A DNA stretch of 64,000 nucleotides. Source: Rhizobiales bacterium YIM 77505. Lineage in GTDB: Bacteria; Pseudomonadota; Alphaproteobacteria; Rhizobiales; Beijerinckiaceae. The DNA is taken from assembly GCA_000745135.1 (NCBI GenBank), contig JQNH01000001.1, positions 3,457,501 through 3,521,500 on the forward strand, in the 5' to 3' direction. This document shows, in pieces, positions 17,824 to 33,275 of the stretch. Position 1 is the stretch's first letter; every line of letters begins with the position of its first letter. Both the position numbers and the translations under genes were made by a program. The notes beneath the pieces were generated by a model that was not told the origin of the DNA, ran no database searches, and saw only the letters and a list, made by a program, of their open reading frames with translations.

Positions 17824-19898
17824 TCAGGCGATCTCGACGGCCCGGACCTCGTAGTCTGAAACGGGGACGTGGTTGTCGAGGAGTTCACGCAGCTTCTCGG
17901 CAAGCTCGGATGCGCGGTATGGTTTGAAGATGATGCTGAAATCCTCGATCTCGTCGCCTGACTCCACATAGCCGGAGGTCAGCAGCACCCTGACATCTGG
18001 CCAGTGATCCCTGATGCAGCGCGCGAGCTGCGGACCGTTGAGGCTGCCCGGCATCTTGACGTCGCTGAGGACGAGATCGATGTCGCTGTCGCTCTTGAGC
18101 CGCTCCAGCGCTTCATCGCCGTTCTGGGCTTCCCTGACCGAGAAGCCGAGGGAGCGCAGGGTCGAGACCGTGACTTGGCGCACCTTGGCGTCGTCCTCCA
18201 CCACGAGAATCACCTCGCCCCGGCCATGGACCGGCGTCTTGGCGCCGTCCCGTCCCGCGACAGGACGGGCCTCCCTCTTCGCGCGCGGCAGGAAGATGCG
18301 GATGGTCGTCCCGCGCTCCGGCGCGCTGTCGATCTCGATCCGGCCGTTCGACTGCTGCACGAAGCCGTAGACCATGCTGAGGCCAAGTCCCGTGCCCTTG
18401 CCGCTCTCCTTCGTGGTGAAGAACGGCTCGAACACCTTTTCCTTGATCTCGGGCGGCATGCCGACGCCCGTATCGACCACCGAAATACAGACCGCGTCCT
18501 GCGCCTGGTCGCCGCCGGCGCCCGCTTGGTTCGCGACCGAGATGGTGAGGCTGCCGCCATCGGGCATGGCATCGCGGGCGTTCACGGCGAGGTTGAGAAG
18601 CGCCGTCTCGAGCTGGCCGGTGTCGACTTCGACGGGCCACAGGTCCTCGGCGATCTCGAACTGCACATCGATGCGCTCGCCGAGGGTCCGCTGCAGGAGA
18701 TCGAGCATGCCGGGCGCCATCTCGCGCAGGTTCACGATGCTCGGCTGCAGAGGCTGGCGCCGCGAGAAGGTGAGCAGGCGGTTGGTGAGATCGGCGCAGC
18801 GTTGAGCGCCTTCGATCGCGAGCTTGACGCGCCGCTTCGCTTTATCGTTGCCTTCGAGAGAGTTCTGCAACAGATCGAGATTGCCGATCACCACGCTCAG
18901 CATGTTGTTGAAGTCGTGAGCGATGCCGCCGGTGAGCCGTCCGATAGCCTCAAGCTTGCTGGCGTGGAGGAGGCTCGTCTCGAGCTGCTTGCGCTCGGTG
19001 ATGTCGAACCACATCCCGAAGATTTCGCGCGGAGCGCCGTCCTCGTTCCTGATCAGCACGGCCTGGTCGAGGATGTAACGATCGCTGCCGTCGGCGCAGC
19101 GCCATCGGTACTCGACCGCCACCCCGCCCTGGTCCTGAAGCTTGCCGAGCTCGCTCACCACGCGGTCGCGGTCCTGCGGATGGATCCGCGATTCCCAGAA
19201 ATCGGCTTCCTCCAGAAAGGCTTGCGGCATGAAGCCGGTGATGCGCTCGACGCTGTCGCTCGTGAAGCGCAGTTCGCGATGGTCCTCGCGGATCGGTGCC
19301 GTGTAAAGCGCGATCGGCAAGGCGCGGAGCACCAGGGATTGATGCTCCTCCCGCTGCCGCAGGGCCTGCTCGGCCTGGAGCTTCTGGCTGCGGACATGCA
19401 GGTTCTCGAGAAGCAGGCGCCGCTCCTCGTCCGCCTGGCGCCTGATCTCCTCGGTCTTGCGGTAGAGATCGACGAACACCTCCACCTTCGACCTGAGGAT
19501 CAGGGGCTCGATCGGCTTGAAGACGTAATCGACCGCTCCGGCCGAATAGCCGCGGAAGACGTGCAGCTCGTCCTTGTTGTAGGCGGTGAGAAAAATGATC
19601 GGGATGCGCGACGACTTCGGCCGCGCCCGGATCATGGCCGCGATCTCGTAGCCATCGATGCGCGGCATGCGCACGTCGAGAAGAATGACGGCGAAGTCGT
19701 CGTTCAGAACCCGTCGCAGCACCTCCTCGCCGGACTCGACGAGCACGACCTCGAGCCCCGGCGCTCGCAGCATCTCCTCGACGGCGTAAAGGTTCCGCCG
19801 ATCGTCGTCGGCGACGAGGATCTTGGCGGTGAGCGGCCTTGGCGGCCCGGCAGGGGGAGGCGCCTGATCCGGCAACGGGCCGGGCGGGACAACAGGAC

Positions 19899-19902
<4 letters not shown>
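17824..19902 (-). CDS. Hybrid sensor kinase with N-terminal and C-terminal receiver domains
   Basis: The 692-residue cytoplasmic signalling protein has this order. A receiver domain (about 27-145) has phospho-acceptor D76 in I-L-L-D-V-R-M-P. A coiled coil follows, then a PAS/PAC domain (about 200-310). The HisKA domain carries H329 in [10 protein letters not shown]. The HATPase domain (about 430-550) has [13 protein letters not shown] and G-L-G-L-S-M-V. The C-terminal receiver has D614 in V-L-S-D-V-K-M-P. There are no membrane segments. Its ATG overlaps the stop of the giant upstream kinase (ATGA), so the two are produced together. The N-terminal receiver is a likely target of the upstream kinase, making a phosphorelay (inference). 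No output regulator is adjacent. Confidence 0.92.
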
Positions 19903-25742
<5,840 letters not shown>

Positions 25743-25976
25743 GGATCACTCCCCTCTCGACCGGCGCCAAGCGCCGTGTTCGTTGAACCGATGATTGATG
25801 CTTCCCCGTCAACGCGCAAGACGCACAACGGCTCTTAGCAACGCCCCAGGCGCGACATGGTTCCAAGAAAATTGAGGAGGATGGCGCCCCCTCCCGCGGA
25901 TCCGGGCCGTCAGCGGGGACGCCCCCTTTGTTAAAGGAAGGCCGCGCCTTTCGCAACGCGGCCGAGGAATTCGACG

Positions 25977-26093
25977 TCAGCGCGGCAGAAGGCCCTTGAG
26001 GACCTGAACAGCGAGGCCGAAGGCGCACAGGCTCACCACATAGAGCCCCACGAACCACAGGAGCCGGCGCCGGGCGGGCGACATGCGCGCCAT
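25977..26093 (-). CDS. Small third subunit of the bd-type oxidase (DUF2474/CydX-like)
   Basis: The 38-residue peptide starts M-A-R-M-S-P-A-R-R-R-L-L-W-F-V-G-L-Y and continues as one hydrophobic helix. A basic N-terminus followed by a single membrane span matches DUF2474 peptides encoded after cioB, functional analogues of CydX. Its ATG shares one base with the CioB stop (TGATG), a strong sign that it is real and coupled. It probably stabilises the oxidase heme pocket in the inner membrane (inference from CydX). Confidence 0.8.
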   Translation of the reverse strand: MARMSPARRRLLWFVGLYVVSLCAFGLAVQVLKGLLPR

Positions 26094-27136
26094 CAATGAT
26101 AGCCGCCTGCCTCGATCTCCTCGGCCACCTTGCCGCGGAACACCCAATAGGCATAGCCGGTGTAGAGGAAGGTGAGCGGCATCACGATCGCGAAGCCGAC
26201 CAGGGCGAAGAGCTGCGAGTTCACCGTGTTCGCCGCCTGCCAGATGGTGACGTTCGGGGGCACGATGTAGGGGAAGAGGCTGATGCCGAGCCCCAGATAG
26301 CCGAGGAGGAAGAGCGCGATGGCGAGGAAAAAGGGCGGATAGTGCCGCCCCTCTTCGAGGGACCGGTAGAGGCGATAGGCGACGAAGGCCGTCACGAGCG
26401 GCACCGGGGCGAGGTAGAGGATGTTCGGCCAGGAGAACCAGCGGCTTTCGATCTCGCGGCCGAGGAAGGGCACCCACAGGCTCACGATCGCCATGGCGGC
26501 GATCACCCCGACGAGGAAACGCACCGACATGCGACGCGCCCACAGCTCGAGCTCGCCCGTCGTCTTCATGACGCACCAGGTGGCGCCCAGGAGCCCATAG
26601 CCGAGGACGAGGCCGACCCCGGTCATGACGCTGAACGGCGTCAGCCAGTCCCATGCTCCGCCGGTATAGGCCCGGCCATCATTGGCGAATCCCTGCACGA
26701 AGGCGCCCAGCACCATGCCCTGGGCGAAGGTCGCGATGAGCGAACCGTAGTGGAAGGCATAGTCCCAGATCCGCTTCGAGCTCTCGGCCTTGAAGCGGAA
26801 CTCGAAGGCGACGCCGCGGAAGACGAGGGCGATCAGCATGGCGATCAGCGGCACGTAGAGGGCCGGCATCAGGATGGCGTAGGCCACATGGAAGACGGCG
26901 AGGAGCCCACCGCCGCCCAGGATGAGCCAGGTCTCGTTCCCGTCCCAGATCGGCGCCACCGAAAACATCATGCGGTCGCGCCAGTTCTCGTTCCGCGCGG
27001 CCGTGAACAGGATGCCGACCCCAAGGTCGAAGCCGTCGACGATGACGTACATGGCCACCGCGACGGCGATCAGGCCCGCCCAGATCAAGGGCAGCCAGAA
27101 GGCAAGGCCCTCATGCTCCATTCCGAACCCGAACAT
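26093..27136 (-). CDS. cydB: Cyanide-insensitive bd-type quinol oxidase subunit II
   Basis: The 347-residue inner-membrane protein has eight or nine hydrophobic helices. It carries D-G-F-D-L-G-V-G-I-L near residue 35, W-D-G-N-E-T-W-L near residue 65 and R-G-V-A-F-E-F-R-F-K, the hallmarks of CydB/CioB. With subunit I it oxidises ubiquinol and reduces oxygen to water without pumping protons, working at low oxygen or under respiratory inhibition. It lies 10 bases after cydA and overlaps the small third subunit gene. A second ATG at codon 6 could also serve as the start. Confidence 0.94.
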   Translation of the reverse strand: MFGFGMEHEGLAFWLPLIWAGLIAVAVAMYVIVDGFDLGVGILFTAARNENWRDRMMFSVAPIWDGNETWLILGGGGLLAVFHVAYAILMPALYVPLIAMLIALVFRGVAFEFRFKAESSKRIWDYAFHYGSLIATFAQGMVLGAFVQGFANDGRAYTGGAWDWLTPFSVMTGVGLVLGYGLLGATWCVMKTTGELELWARRMSVRFLVGVIAAMAIVSLWVPFLGREIESRWFSWPNILYLAPVPLVTAFVAYRLYRSLEEGRHYPPFFLAIALFLLGYLGLGISLFPYIVPPNVTIWQAANTVNSQLFALVGFAIVMPLTFLYTGYAYWVFRGKVAEEIEAGGYH

Positions 27137-27146
27137 GGCGCCGCTC

Positions 27147-28595
27147 CTATCCGGCCGGCTGCGGGTGACGGCCGGAGCGCCCTTGCAGGTTCTCGTCCGG
27201 CACCGAGAGGGGGCGCTTCGCCTTCTTGTCGAGCCTCTCGCCCACCTCGATCCCCGGTGGAAGTTCCTCGACCGGTTCCGGACCCTTCCTCAAGAGCTTG
27301 GCAAGATAGTAGCTGCCGAAGCCGAAGATGACGGCGTAGGCGACGACGAAGGTCGCGAGCGAAGCGGCGACCATCCCGCCTCGGACGGGGGAGACCGCAT
27401 CGGCGGTCCGCAACAGGCCGTAAACCACATAGGGCTGACGGCCGATCTCCGCGACGAACCAGCCGAAAAGGACGGCCCCGAACCCGGACGGGGTCATCAG
27501 CATCGTGGCGTAAAGGAAGGCCCGGTTCTGGAACAGCTCGCCCCGCCAGCGCAGCCACAGACTCCACAGCCCGAGCGCGAGCATGAGAAAGCCGATCGCG
27601 ACCATGATCCGGAACGAGAAGAACACCGGCCAGACCGGCGGGCGCTCCTCAGGCGGCACGTCCTTCAGCCCGGGGACGACGCCTCCGAACTCGTGCGTCA
27701 GGATATAGCTTCCGAGCTTCGGAAGGCCGATCTCGTAGTGGTTCTTCTCGGCCGCCTGGTCGGGGATTGCGAACAGGAGCAGCGGCATCTCGGCGCGCCG
27801 CTCCCAGTTCGCCTCGATCGCCGCGAGCTTCGTGGGCTGCTCCTTCAGGACATTGAGCCCGTGGAGATCGCCGAGGACGATCTGGACAGGCGCGAAGATG
27901 GCCGCGAACCACATGGCCATCGACAGGGACCGTCGTGCCCCTTCCACTTTGGCAGGAGGCTCCTCGCGGCTGCGCAGGATCATCCAGGCCGACATGCCGG
28001 CGACCGCGAAGGCGGTCGTCAGATAGGCCGCCATGACCATATGGGCGAAACGATTGGGGAAGGACGGGTTGAAGACGATGCGCCACCAATCGACCGGCAC
28101 GGCGATGCCGTTCTCGATGGCGTGGCCGGCCGGGGTCTGCATCCAGGAGTTCGCCGACAGGATCCAGAAGGCGGAGAGGAGCGTGCCGAGGGCCACCATG
28201 CAGGTGGCAAGGAAGTGCAGACGGTCTCCCACCTTCTCCCAGCCGAACAGCATGATCCCGAGGAAGGCCGCTTCGAGGAAGAAGGCGGTGATGACCTCGT
28301 AGGCGATCAGCGGGCCGACCACGTTGCCGGCGAACTCCGAGAAGCGCGACCAGTTGGTGCCGAACTGGTAGCTCATCACGATGCCGGAGACGACGCCGAG
28401 CCCGAAGGAGACCGCGAACACCTTGACCCAGAAGCGGAAGAGGTTGCGGTAGAGCGGGTTGCCCGTGCGCAGCCACTGGAACTCCAGCGCCGCAAGCCAG
28501 CTCGCAAGGCCGATGGTGAAGGCGGGGAAGATGATGTGGAAGCTGATCGTGAAGGCGAACTGGATGCGCGAAAGGAGGAGCGCGTCGAAGTCCAT
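27147..28595 (-). CDS. cydA: Cyanide-insensitive bd-type quinol oxidase subunit I
   Basis: The 482-residue inner-membrane subunit carries the hemes. Seen are the N-terminal R-I-Q-F-A-F-T-I-S-F-H with a heme-ligand His, Y-Q-F-G-T-N-W-S, the G-L-N-V-L-K-E-Q-P-T-K quinol-site segment, and the later W-F-V-A-E-I-G-R-Q-P-W/Y motif. The Q loop is short, and total length is below that of E. coli CydA (about 520). This points to the cyanide-insensitive CIO subgroup, whose hemes differ spectrally. It heads the cydA-cydB-small subunit operon. Confidence 0.94.
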   Translation of the reverse strand: MDFDALLLSRIQFAFTISFHIIFPAFTIGLASWLAALEFQWLRTGNPLYRNLFRFWVKVFAVSFGLGVVSGIVMSYQFGTNWSRFSEFAGNVVGPLIAYEVITAFFLEAAFLGIMLFGWEKVGDRLHFLATCMVALGTLLSAFWILSANSWMQTPAGHAIENGIAVPVDWWRIVFNPSFPNRFAHMVMAAYLTTAFAVAGMSAWMILRSREEPPAKVEGARRSLSMAMWFAAIFAPVQIVLGDLHGLNVLKEQPTKLAAIEANWERRAEMPLLLFAIPDQAAEKNHYEIGLPKLGSYILTHEFGGVVPGLKDVPPEERPPVWPVFFSFRIMVAIGFLMLALGLWSLWLRWRGELFQNRAFLYATMLMTPSGFGAVLFGWFVAEIGRQPYVVYGLLRTADAVSPVRGGMVAASLATFVVAYAVIFGFGSYYLAKLLRKGPEPVEELPPGIEVGERLDKKAKRPLSVPDENLQGRSGRHPQPAG

Positions 28596-28666
28596 CGGAT
28601 CGTCCCTTGCGGCCGCCGCCCACCTTAACCTGCGACGTCAAGCTCCGTCCTCTCGCTCGACGCGGA

Positions 28667-29581
28667 TTATTGTCGCGCCTGCGAGAAGCCCGGAGCCTTA
28701 GAGGGCGCGGCCTCTTCGCGCCGCCGCTGCGCCTGCGGGGCGACGGGCCTTGATCGGCCCTCCAGGCCCTGCAGCGCCGCCAGCTCCACGAGGTCGTGGG
28801 TGCAGAAGACGGCGATGCGGGAATGAGGATCCCGATAGAGCTCGCGCAGGCGCGATTGATTCTCGAGATGGAGGTCGAAATCGACCGCCATCAGGCGCTG
28901 ATAAGCCCGCGCCCCGAGGGGGCATTCTCGTTCGGGCCGATCCATCTCGTGCCGGTGGAAATAGCTGTCGGCCGCGTGGAGAAGCCAGCCGTCCCCGTCC
29001 TGCACCGCCACGCCCGCATGGCCTTCCGTGTGCCCGGGCAAGGACACGAGAAGAATGTCGGGAGGCAGTCCCTCAAGCGCGCGCACCGCGCGAAAGCCGT
29101 TCCAGCGGGCGCCGTCCTGACCATAGGTCACCCAGTGGCGAAGACCTTTCAGCTGTTCGGGCGAATAGCGGCTCTCGCGCGGACCGCTGCGCCGAGCGGC
29201 CGCCTCAAGCTCCGCCTCCATCACGTGGATCCTCGCCCACGGAAAATCCTGCAGGCCGCCCGCGTGGTCGAAATCGAGGTGGGTCATGACGATGTGCTGC
29301 ACATCGCGGGGCCGGTAACCGAGCGCTTCGACCTGGCGCAACGCGGTCATTTCCTCCTCGAGCTGGATGTTGTCGAGGTAGAGAAAGAACGTGCTGATCC
29401 GCCGATGGGGCGCCTCCACGTCCTTGAGCCCGAAGCCGGTGTCGACGAGAACGAGGCTGTCGTCCATCTCGACGAGCAGGCAATGGCAGGCAAGCCGCCC
29501 GACCGCCCCGCGGCTGAAGCCGTCGAACAGCCGACCGCCGGGAGGGCACATCAGCCCGCAGTTGAGATGATGGACGCGCAT
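28667..29581 (-). CDS. Metallo-beta-lactamase fold hydrolase
   Basis: The 304-residue protein has the MBL metal motif T-H-L-D-F-D-H-A-G-G near residue 97. Further conserved elements are L-V-D-T-G-F-G near residue 47, P-G-H-T-E-G-H-A-G-V near residue 185 and the bridging Asp in A-A-D-S-Y-F. The N-terminal M-R-V-H-H-L-N-C-G-L is shared with a group of lactonase-like MBL proteins, so lactone or ester hydrolysis is possible, though no substrate can be assigned. The last about 40 residues (R/Q/A/P-rich) look disordered. It lies on the same strand as the oxidase and topoisomerase genes, without obvious coupling. Confidence 0.85.
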   Translation of the reverse strand: MRVHHLNCGLMCPPGGRLFDGFSRGAVGRLACHCLLVEMDDSLVLVDTGFGLKDVEAPHRRISTFFLYLDNIQLEEEMTALRQVEALGYRPRDVQHIVMTHLDFDHAGGLQDFPWARIHVMEAELEAAARRSGPRESRYSPEQLKGLRHWVTYGQDGARWNGFRAVRALEGLPPDILLVSLPGHTEGHAGVAVQDGDGWLLHAADSYFHRHEMDRPERECPLGARAYQRLMAVDFDLHLENQSRLRELYRDPHSRIAVFCTHDLVELAALQGLEGRSRPVAPQAQRRREEAAPSKAPGFSQARQ

Positions 29582-29642
29582 CGCAGCCTCCCTGCGCCGG
29601 TAGGCAACGCGGGCCCGCCCGCGACGGTTGCGCTCGCCTCGT

Positions 29643-30869
29643 TCAGAGCGCGGTCACAGATCGCACGATCGCCCGGTCTTTCGTGTGTTCGCGATGGTTG
29701 CCGCGCTTGGGTCGCGTCGTGGCGGTTCCGCTCTTCTTCGCCTTGCGTCGCCCGGTCTCGACCGCGAGACTGTCGCGAAGCTTGTCGACGAGCGTGCGGC
29801 TCAGGCGGCCTTCAAGGAAGGACAGGACGGCCGCCTCGTCGGGCCGCAGGCCTGCCCCCTCGCCGACCTCTCCCGCCCTCTCCGCTCCGGCCTCAAGCAC
29901 CAGCTGCCCCTCCACATAGGCGGAAAGGATTTCGGGATGGATGTAGCACTTGCGGCAGATGGTGGGCGTGTTGCCAAGGCGAGCCGCCACCTTCTCGATG
30001 GCGGCCTTGATGTTGCGCTTGCACGCGGTCTGGCTGTCGAAAGCTTCCGTCTCCCGCAGGGCGAGCGCCGCCAGCACCGTCCCATGCCAGGTCCGGAAGT
30101 CCTTCGCCGTGATGTCGCCGCCGGTGATCTCCCTCAAATACTGGTTGACATCTGAGGAGGTCACCTCCCGGCTTTCGCCCGTCTCGTCGAAGTACTGGAA
30201 CAATTTCTGGCCCGGCAAGTCCTGACAGGCCCGCACCACCTTGGCGATGCGCCGGTCCCTCACCTGCAGACGCCAGGTCTTTCCGCTCTTGCCCTTGAAG
30301 TTGAAGCGCAGCTCCGAGCCGCTGACCTTGACGTGCCGGTTCTTCAGCGTGGTGAGGCCATAGCTTTCGTTCTGCTTCGCATAGTCGTCATTGCCGATCC
30401 GGATCAGCGTCGATTCGAGGAGATGAACGACGGTGGCGAGCACCTTTTCCCGGGGAAGGCCCCTGAGGGCCATATGCTCCGCCACTTTCGCCCGCAGCGC
30501 CGGCAGGGCGCGGGCGAAATCCACCATCCGCTCATATTTGGCGCTTTCGCGGACCTCGCGGAAGGCGGGATGATATTTGTACTGCTTGCGGCCCTTCGCG
30601 TCACGCCCGGTCGCTTGGAGGTGCCCGTTGGGAGAAGCGCATATCCAGACGTCGGTCCAGGCCGGCGGGATGGCGAGCTTGCGGATGCGCGCCAAGGTCT
30701 TCTCGTCCACGACCTTGCTGCCATCCGAGCGCTCGTAGGAAAACCCCTTTCCGGCCTTCCGCCGCCGGATCCCCGGCTCCTCGTCGGAGACATAGACGAG
30801 CCCGGCCGTCTCCGCCGCCTCCTTGGGATCGACGACGCTGGGGGACGGGGACTGCGGCTCGGACGCCAT
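29643..30869 (-). CDS. DNA topoisomerase IB (poxvirus-like)
   Basis: The 408-residue enzyme relaxes supercoils by transient 3'-phosphotyrosyl cleavage of one strand. Seen are W-T-D-V-W-I-C near residue 72, G-R-D-A-K-G-R-K-Q-Y-K-Y-H, the catalytic arginine region V-H-L-L-E-S-T-L-I-R-I-G-N, K-D-F-R-T-W-H-G-T and the nucleophile Y309 in C-R-K-C-Y-I-H-P-E-I-L. The C-terminal about 60 residues are Lys/Arg-rich and may add DNA binding. Bacterial TopIB genes of this type are frequent in Hyphomicrobiales and probably act beside gyrase. It is divergent from the glycosyltransferase gene. Confidence 0.93.
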   Translation of the reverse strand: MASEPQSPSPSVVDPKEAAETAGLVYVSDEEPGIRRRKAGKGFSYERSDGSKVVDEKTLARIRKLAIPPAWTDVWICASPNGHLQATGRDAKGRKQYKYHPAFREVRESAKYERMVDFARALPALRAKVAEHMALRGLPREKVLATVVHLLESTLIRIGNDDYAKQNESYGLTTLKNRHVKVSGSELRFNFKGKSGKTWRLQVRDRRIAKVVRACQDLPGQKLFQYFDETGESREVTSSDVNQYLREITGGDITAKDFRTWHGTVLAALALRETEAFDSQTACKRNIKAAIEKVAARLGNTPTICRKCYIHPEILSAYVEGQLVLEAGAERAGEVGEGAGLRPDEAAVLSFLEGRLSRTLVDKLRDSLAVETGRRKAKKSGTATTRPKRGNHREHTKDRAIVRSVTAL

Positions 30870-30967
30870 CGGGACGCTCTCGCGGGGAGGACCCGGGACA
30901 ACCGCGCCGCCGCGCCTTCAGTTCCGAACGCGCGGCCCGAACGCTGAGGAGGCGTCGACCGGCGCGG

Positions 30968-32218
30968 ATGGTGTTCCCTCGCGGCAGGAGGCCCGCTACA
31001 AGCGACCACCCCTGCCCGTCATCCGTTGTCGTGAAACTGCTCGCCTTCCCACCGCCTCATCCATCGGCCGACCTCGCCTCGGGCAAGCGGCTCGCCTTCG
31101 TCGTCACGGAGGACTGGTTCTTCGCGTCTCATTTCCTGCCGATGGCGCGGGCCGCGCGGGAACTCGGGCTCGAGGTGGCCGTGATCACCCGCGTGCGCCG
31201 GCACCGGGACGTGATCGAGGCGACGGGGGCCAAGGTTTTCCCCCTCGAAGCCGAGCGGCGCAGTCTCAATCCCATGGCGGCGGGCTATGCCGCCGGGCGC
31301 CTTGCCGCGATCCTCAAGGCCTGGCGCCCCGACCTCGTCCACTGCATCGCGCTGCGGGCCATCCTCATCGGAGGCGCCGCGGCATCGATGGCCGGCGTTG
31401 CGCGGCGCGTCTACGCGCTGACCGGCATGGGTCTTCTCGGCGCGCGACAGGACCTCGTCGGGCGCGGCGCCCGCGCCGCCGTCCGCCACCTGGTGCGCCT
31501 GATCGAGACGCCGCAGACCCATTACCTGTTCGAGAACCCGGACGACCCGCGCCTCCTTGGGCTCGATCCAGAGGACGGTGCCCGGGTGACGATCCTCGGG
31601 GGCGCGGGCGTCGATCCCAACTCCCTTGAGCCTGGGCCGATGCCCGCCTCGCCGCCGCTCAAAGTGGCGGTCGTGGCGCGGATGCTGTGGTCGAAGGGAA
31701 TCGACCTTGCCGTCGAGGCCACCCGGCTTGCCCGCGAGCGCGGAGCGGATGTGACGTTGTCGCTCTACGGTGCGCCGGATCCGTCGAACCCGAAGGCGAT
31801 CCCCGAACAGACCTTGCGCGACTGGGCGGATCGGCCGGGCGTGGCCTGGCACGGCCGGACGGACGACGTGGCTCACGTCTGGCGCGATCACCATGTCTGC
31901 TGCCTGCCTTCCCGCGGCGGCGAAGGGCTGCCGCGGACGCTCCTCGAAGGGGCCGCCTGCGGCCGGGCCGTGGTGACGACCGACGTTCCCGGCTGCCGAC
32001 GCCTCGTCCGCGACGGGATCGAGGGGGTCGTGGTGCCTCCTGACGATCCCGCCGCGCTCGCCGACGCCTTCATGCGCCTCTCGGCAGATCCGGACCGGGT
32101 CGCAGCCATGGGAGCGGCGGCGCGCCGCCGCGTTCTCGAGGGCTTCACCGAGCGGCACGTGATGGAGGCGGTGAAGAACGCTTATCGAAGCGTGCTCGCG
32201 TCCGGCGCGCAGGGATGA
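30968..32218 (+). CDS. Glycosyltransferase family 4 protein
   Basis: The protein of up to 416 residues has the GT-B two-domain fold of GT4 enzymes, which move a sugar from a nucleotide donor to a lipid or glycan. The N-domain has R-L-A-F-V-V-T-E-D-W-F-F-A-S-H. The C-domain starts at K-V-A-V-V-A-R-M-L-W-S-K-G-I-D near residue 230 and has the donor-site motif P-S-R-G-G-E-G-L-P-R-T-L-L-E-G-A. It is close to WbpI/capsular or EPS transferases that open with F-V-V-x-x-D-W-F. The ATG at 30968 lacks a well-spaced ribosome site; a GTG at 31031 (395 residues) is a good alternative. Its stop overlaps the methyltransferase start (ATGA). Confidence 0.85.
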   Translation: MVFPRGRRPATSDHPCPSSVVVKLLAFPPPHPSADLASGKRLAFVVTEDWFFASHFLPMARAARELGLEVAVITRVRRHRDVIEATGAKVFPLEAERRSLNPMAAGYAAGRLAAILKAWRPDLVHCIALRAILIGGAAASMAGVARRVYALTGMGLLGARQDLVGRGARAAVRHLVRLIETPQTHYLFENPDDPRLLGLDPEDGARVTILGGAGVDPNSLEPGPMPASPPLKVAVVARMLWSKGIDLAVEATRLARERGADVTLSLYGAPDPSNPKAIPEQTLRDWADRPGVAWHGRTDDVAHVWRDHHVCCLPSRGGEGLPRTLLEGAACGRAVVTTDVPGCRRLVRDGIEGVVVPPDDPAALADAFMRLSADPDRVAAMGAAARRRVLEGFTERHVMEAVKNAYRSVLASGAQG

Positions 32219-32883
32219 CCGCAGAGCTCGACCGCACCGCCTTCATCCGGGCCCACACGCGGCTGCTTCCGGTGCCGCATGCTCCGGGCATCCGCCTGCA
32301 TCTCGCCGACGAGGCCACGGAGCTCTGGCAGAAGACGGAGGAGGAATTGGGCGCCCTCGGGTTGCCGCCGCCCTTCTGGGCCTTCGCCTGGGCCGGCGGC
32401 CAGGCCCTTGCGCGCTACCTGATCGACAACCCGGGCCTCGTGGCGGGACGGCGCGTGCTCGATTTCGCATCCGGCTCCGGTCTTGTGGCGATCGCCGCGG
32501 CGATGGCGGGCGCGGCGCCTGTGGAAGCCAGCGACATCGATCCCTTCTCCGTCGAGGCGATGAAGCTCAACGCCGCCGCGAACGGGGTCGCCCTTCGTCC
32601 CCGGCTCGTCGATCTTATCGACGCCGACGAGGGCTGGGACGTGGTGCTGGCGGCGGACGTGTTCTACGAACGGGACCTCGCCGGCCGGACAGCGGCATGG
32701 CTCGCGCGCCTCTCCCGCCGCGGCGCCAGGGTGTGGATCGGCGATCCTGGGCGGAGCTATCTCCCGCAGGACCGGCTCGAGCGCATCGCCACCTACCATG
32801 TGCCGGTGACGCGCGCTCTGGAGGACGCGAGCATCAAGACGACGGGGGTCTGGCGCTTCAACAGCGCGTCACCGGACGGGTGA
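32215..32883 (+). CDS. Class I SAM methyltransferase, ETF-beta lysine methyltransferase-like
   Basis: The 222-residue Rossmann methyltransferase has motif I V-L-D-F-A-S-G-S-G-L near residue 82, the acidic D-I-D-P-F-S-V loop and post-motif V-V-L-A-A-D-V-F-Y-E, then W-I-G-D-P-G-R-S-Y-L-P. The last two resemble the METTL20/PrmA branch that methylates lysines of the electron-transfer flavoprotein beta subunit, so protein rather than glycan methylation is likely (inference). It overlaps the glycosyltransferase gene by four bases. Its 3' end overlaps a small opposite-strand gene by 15 bases. Confidence 0.8.
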   Translation: MTAELDRTAFIRAHTRLLPVPHAPGIRLHLADEATELWQKTEEELGALGLPPPFWAFAWAGGQALARYLIDNPGLVAGRRVLDFASGSGLVAIAAAMAGAAPVEASDIDPFSVEAMKLNAAANGVALRPRLVDLIDADEGWDVVLAADVFYERDLAGRTAAWLARLSRRGARVWIGDPGRSYLPQDRLERIATYHVPVTRALEDASIKTTGVWRFNSASPDG

Positions 32884-33120
32884 GGGCTCCCGGCTGAGAG
32901 GCCGGTGCCGGCTCGCCCGCCGCAGGCCAAGGGCGCCCCCCGCCAGCCCGAGCCCGAGCGCGCCGCCAAGGCCGAAGCTGACCGCCACATCGCCGCACAG
33001 GCCCTCGAAGCAGCTCACCTTCGCGAGCTCCGCATAGATCAGGCCGACCATGAGCCCGAGCCAGAAGCCTCCGGCGGCGCCGACAAAGAGGCCCAAGGCG
33101 CCATAGATCAAACACCGCAT
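32869..33120 (-). CDS. Small membrane protein of unknown function
   Basis: The 83-residue frame starts M-R-C-L-I-Y-G-A-L-G-L-F-V-G-A-A-G-G-F-W and has two glycine-rich hydrophobic segments (about residues 4-30 and 46-68) joined by a loop with two cysteines (S-C-F-E-G-L-C). A basic tail follows. GGGAG lies about nine bases before the ATG. It resembles glycine-zipper-like small inner-membrane proteins, but I recognise no named family. It converges on the methyltransferase gene with a short overlap. Moderate confidence that it is expressed. Confidence 0.5.
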   Translation of the reverse strand: MRCLIYGALGLFVGAAGGFWLGLMVGLIYAELAKVSCFEGLCGDVAVSFGLGGALGLGLAGGALGLRRASRHRPLSREPSPVR

Positions 33121-33275
33121 GGCCGCCGCTCCCATCTGACCGCGACAGCCCAGAGCTACGCAAGCGTGCCCCTCCCGGATGTGCGCCGGAGCACCGGCCC
33201 GGCCCGAAGCGGGGCGGATCCGGCGCATGGAGACGCGCTTGGACCGACCAGCCCCCGGCCGTGCGGCTCGCCCGC

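Noticed and set aside
16556-17854. A 432-codon plus-strand frame across the ABC transporter gene
   Set aside because: Low-complexity shadow frame of the SbmA/YddA-type transporter, without domains.
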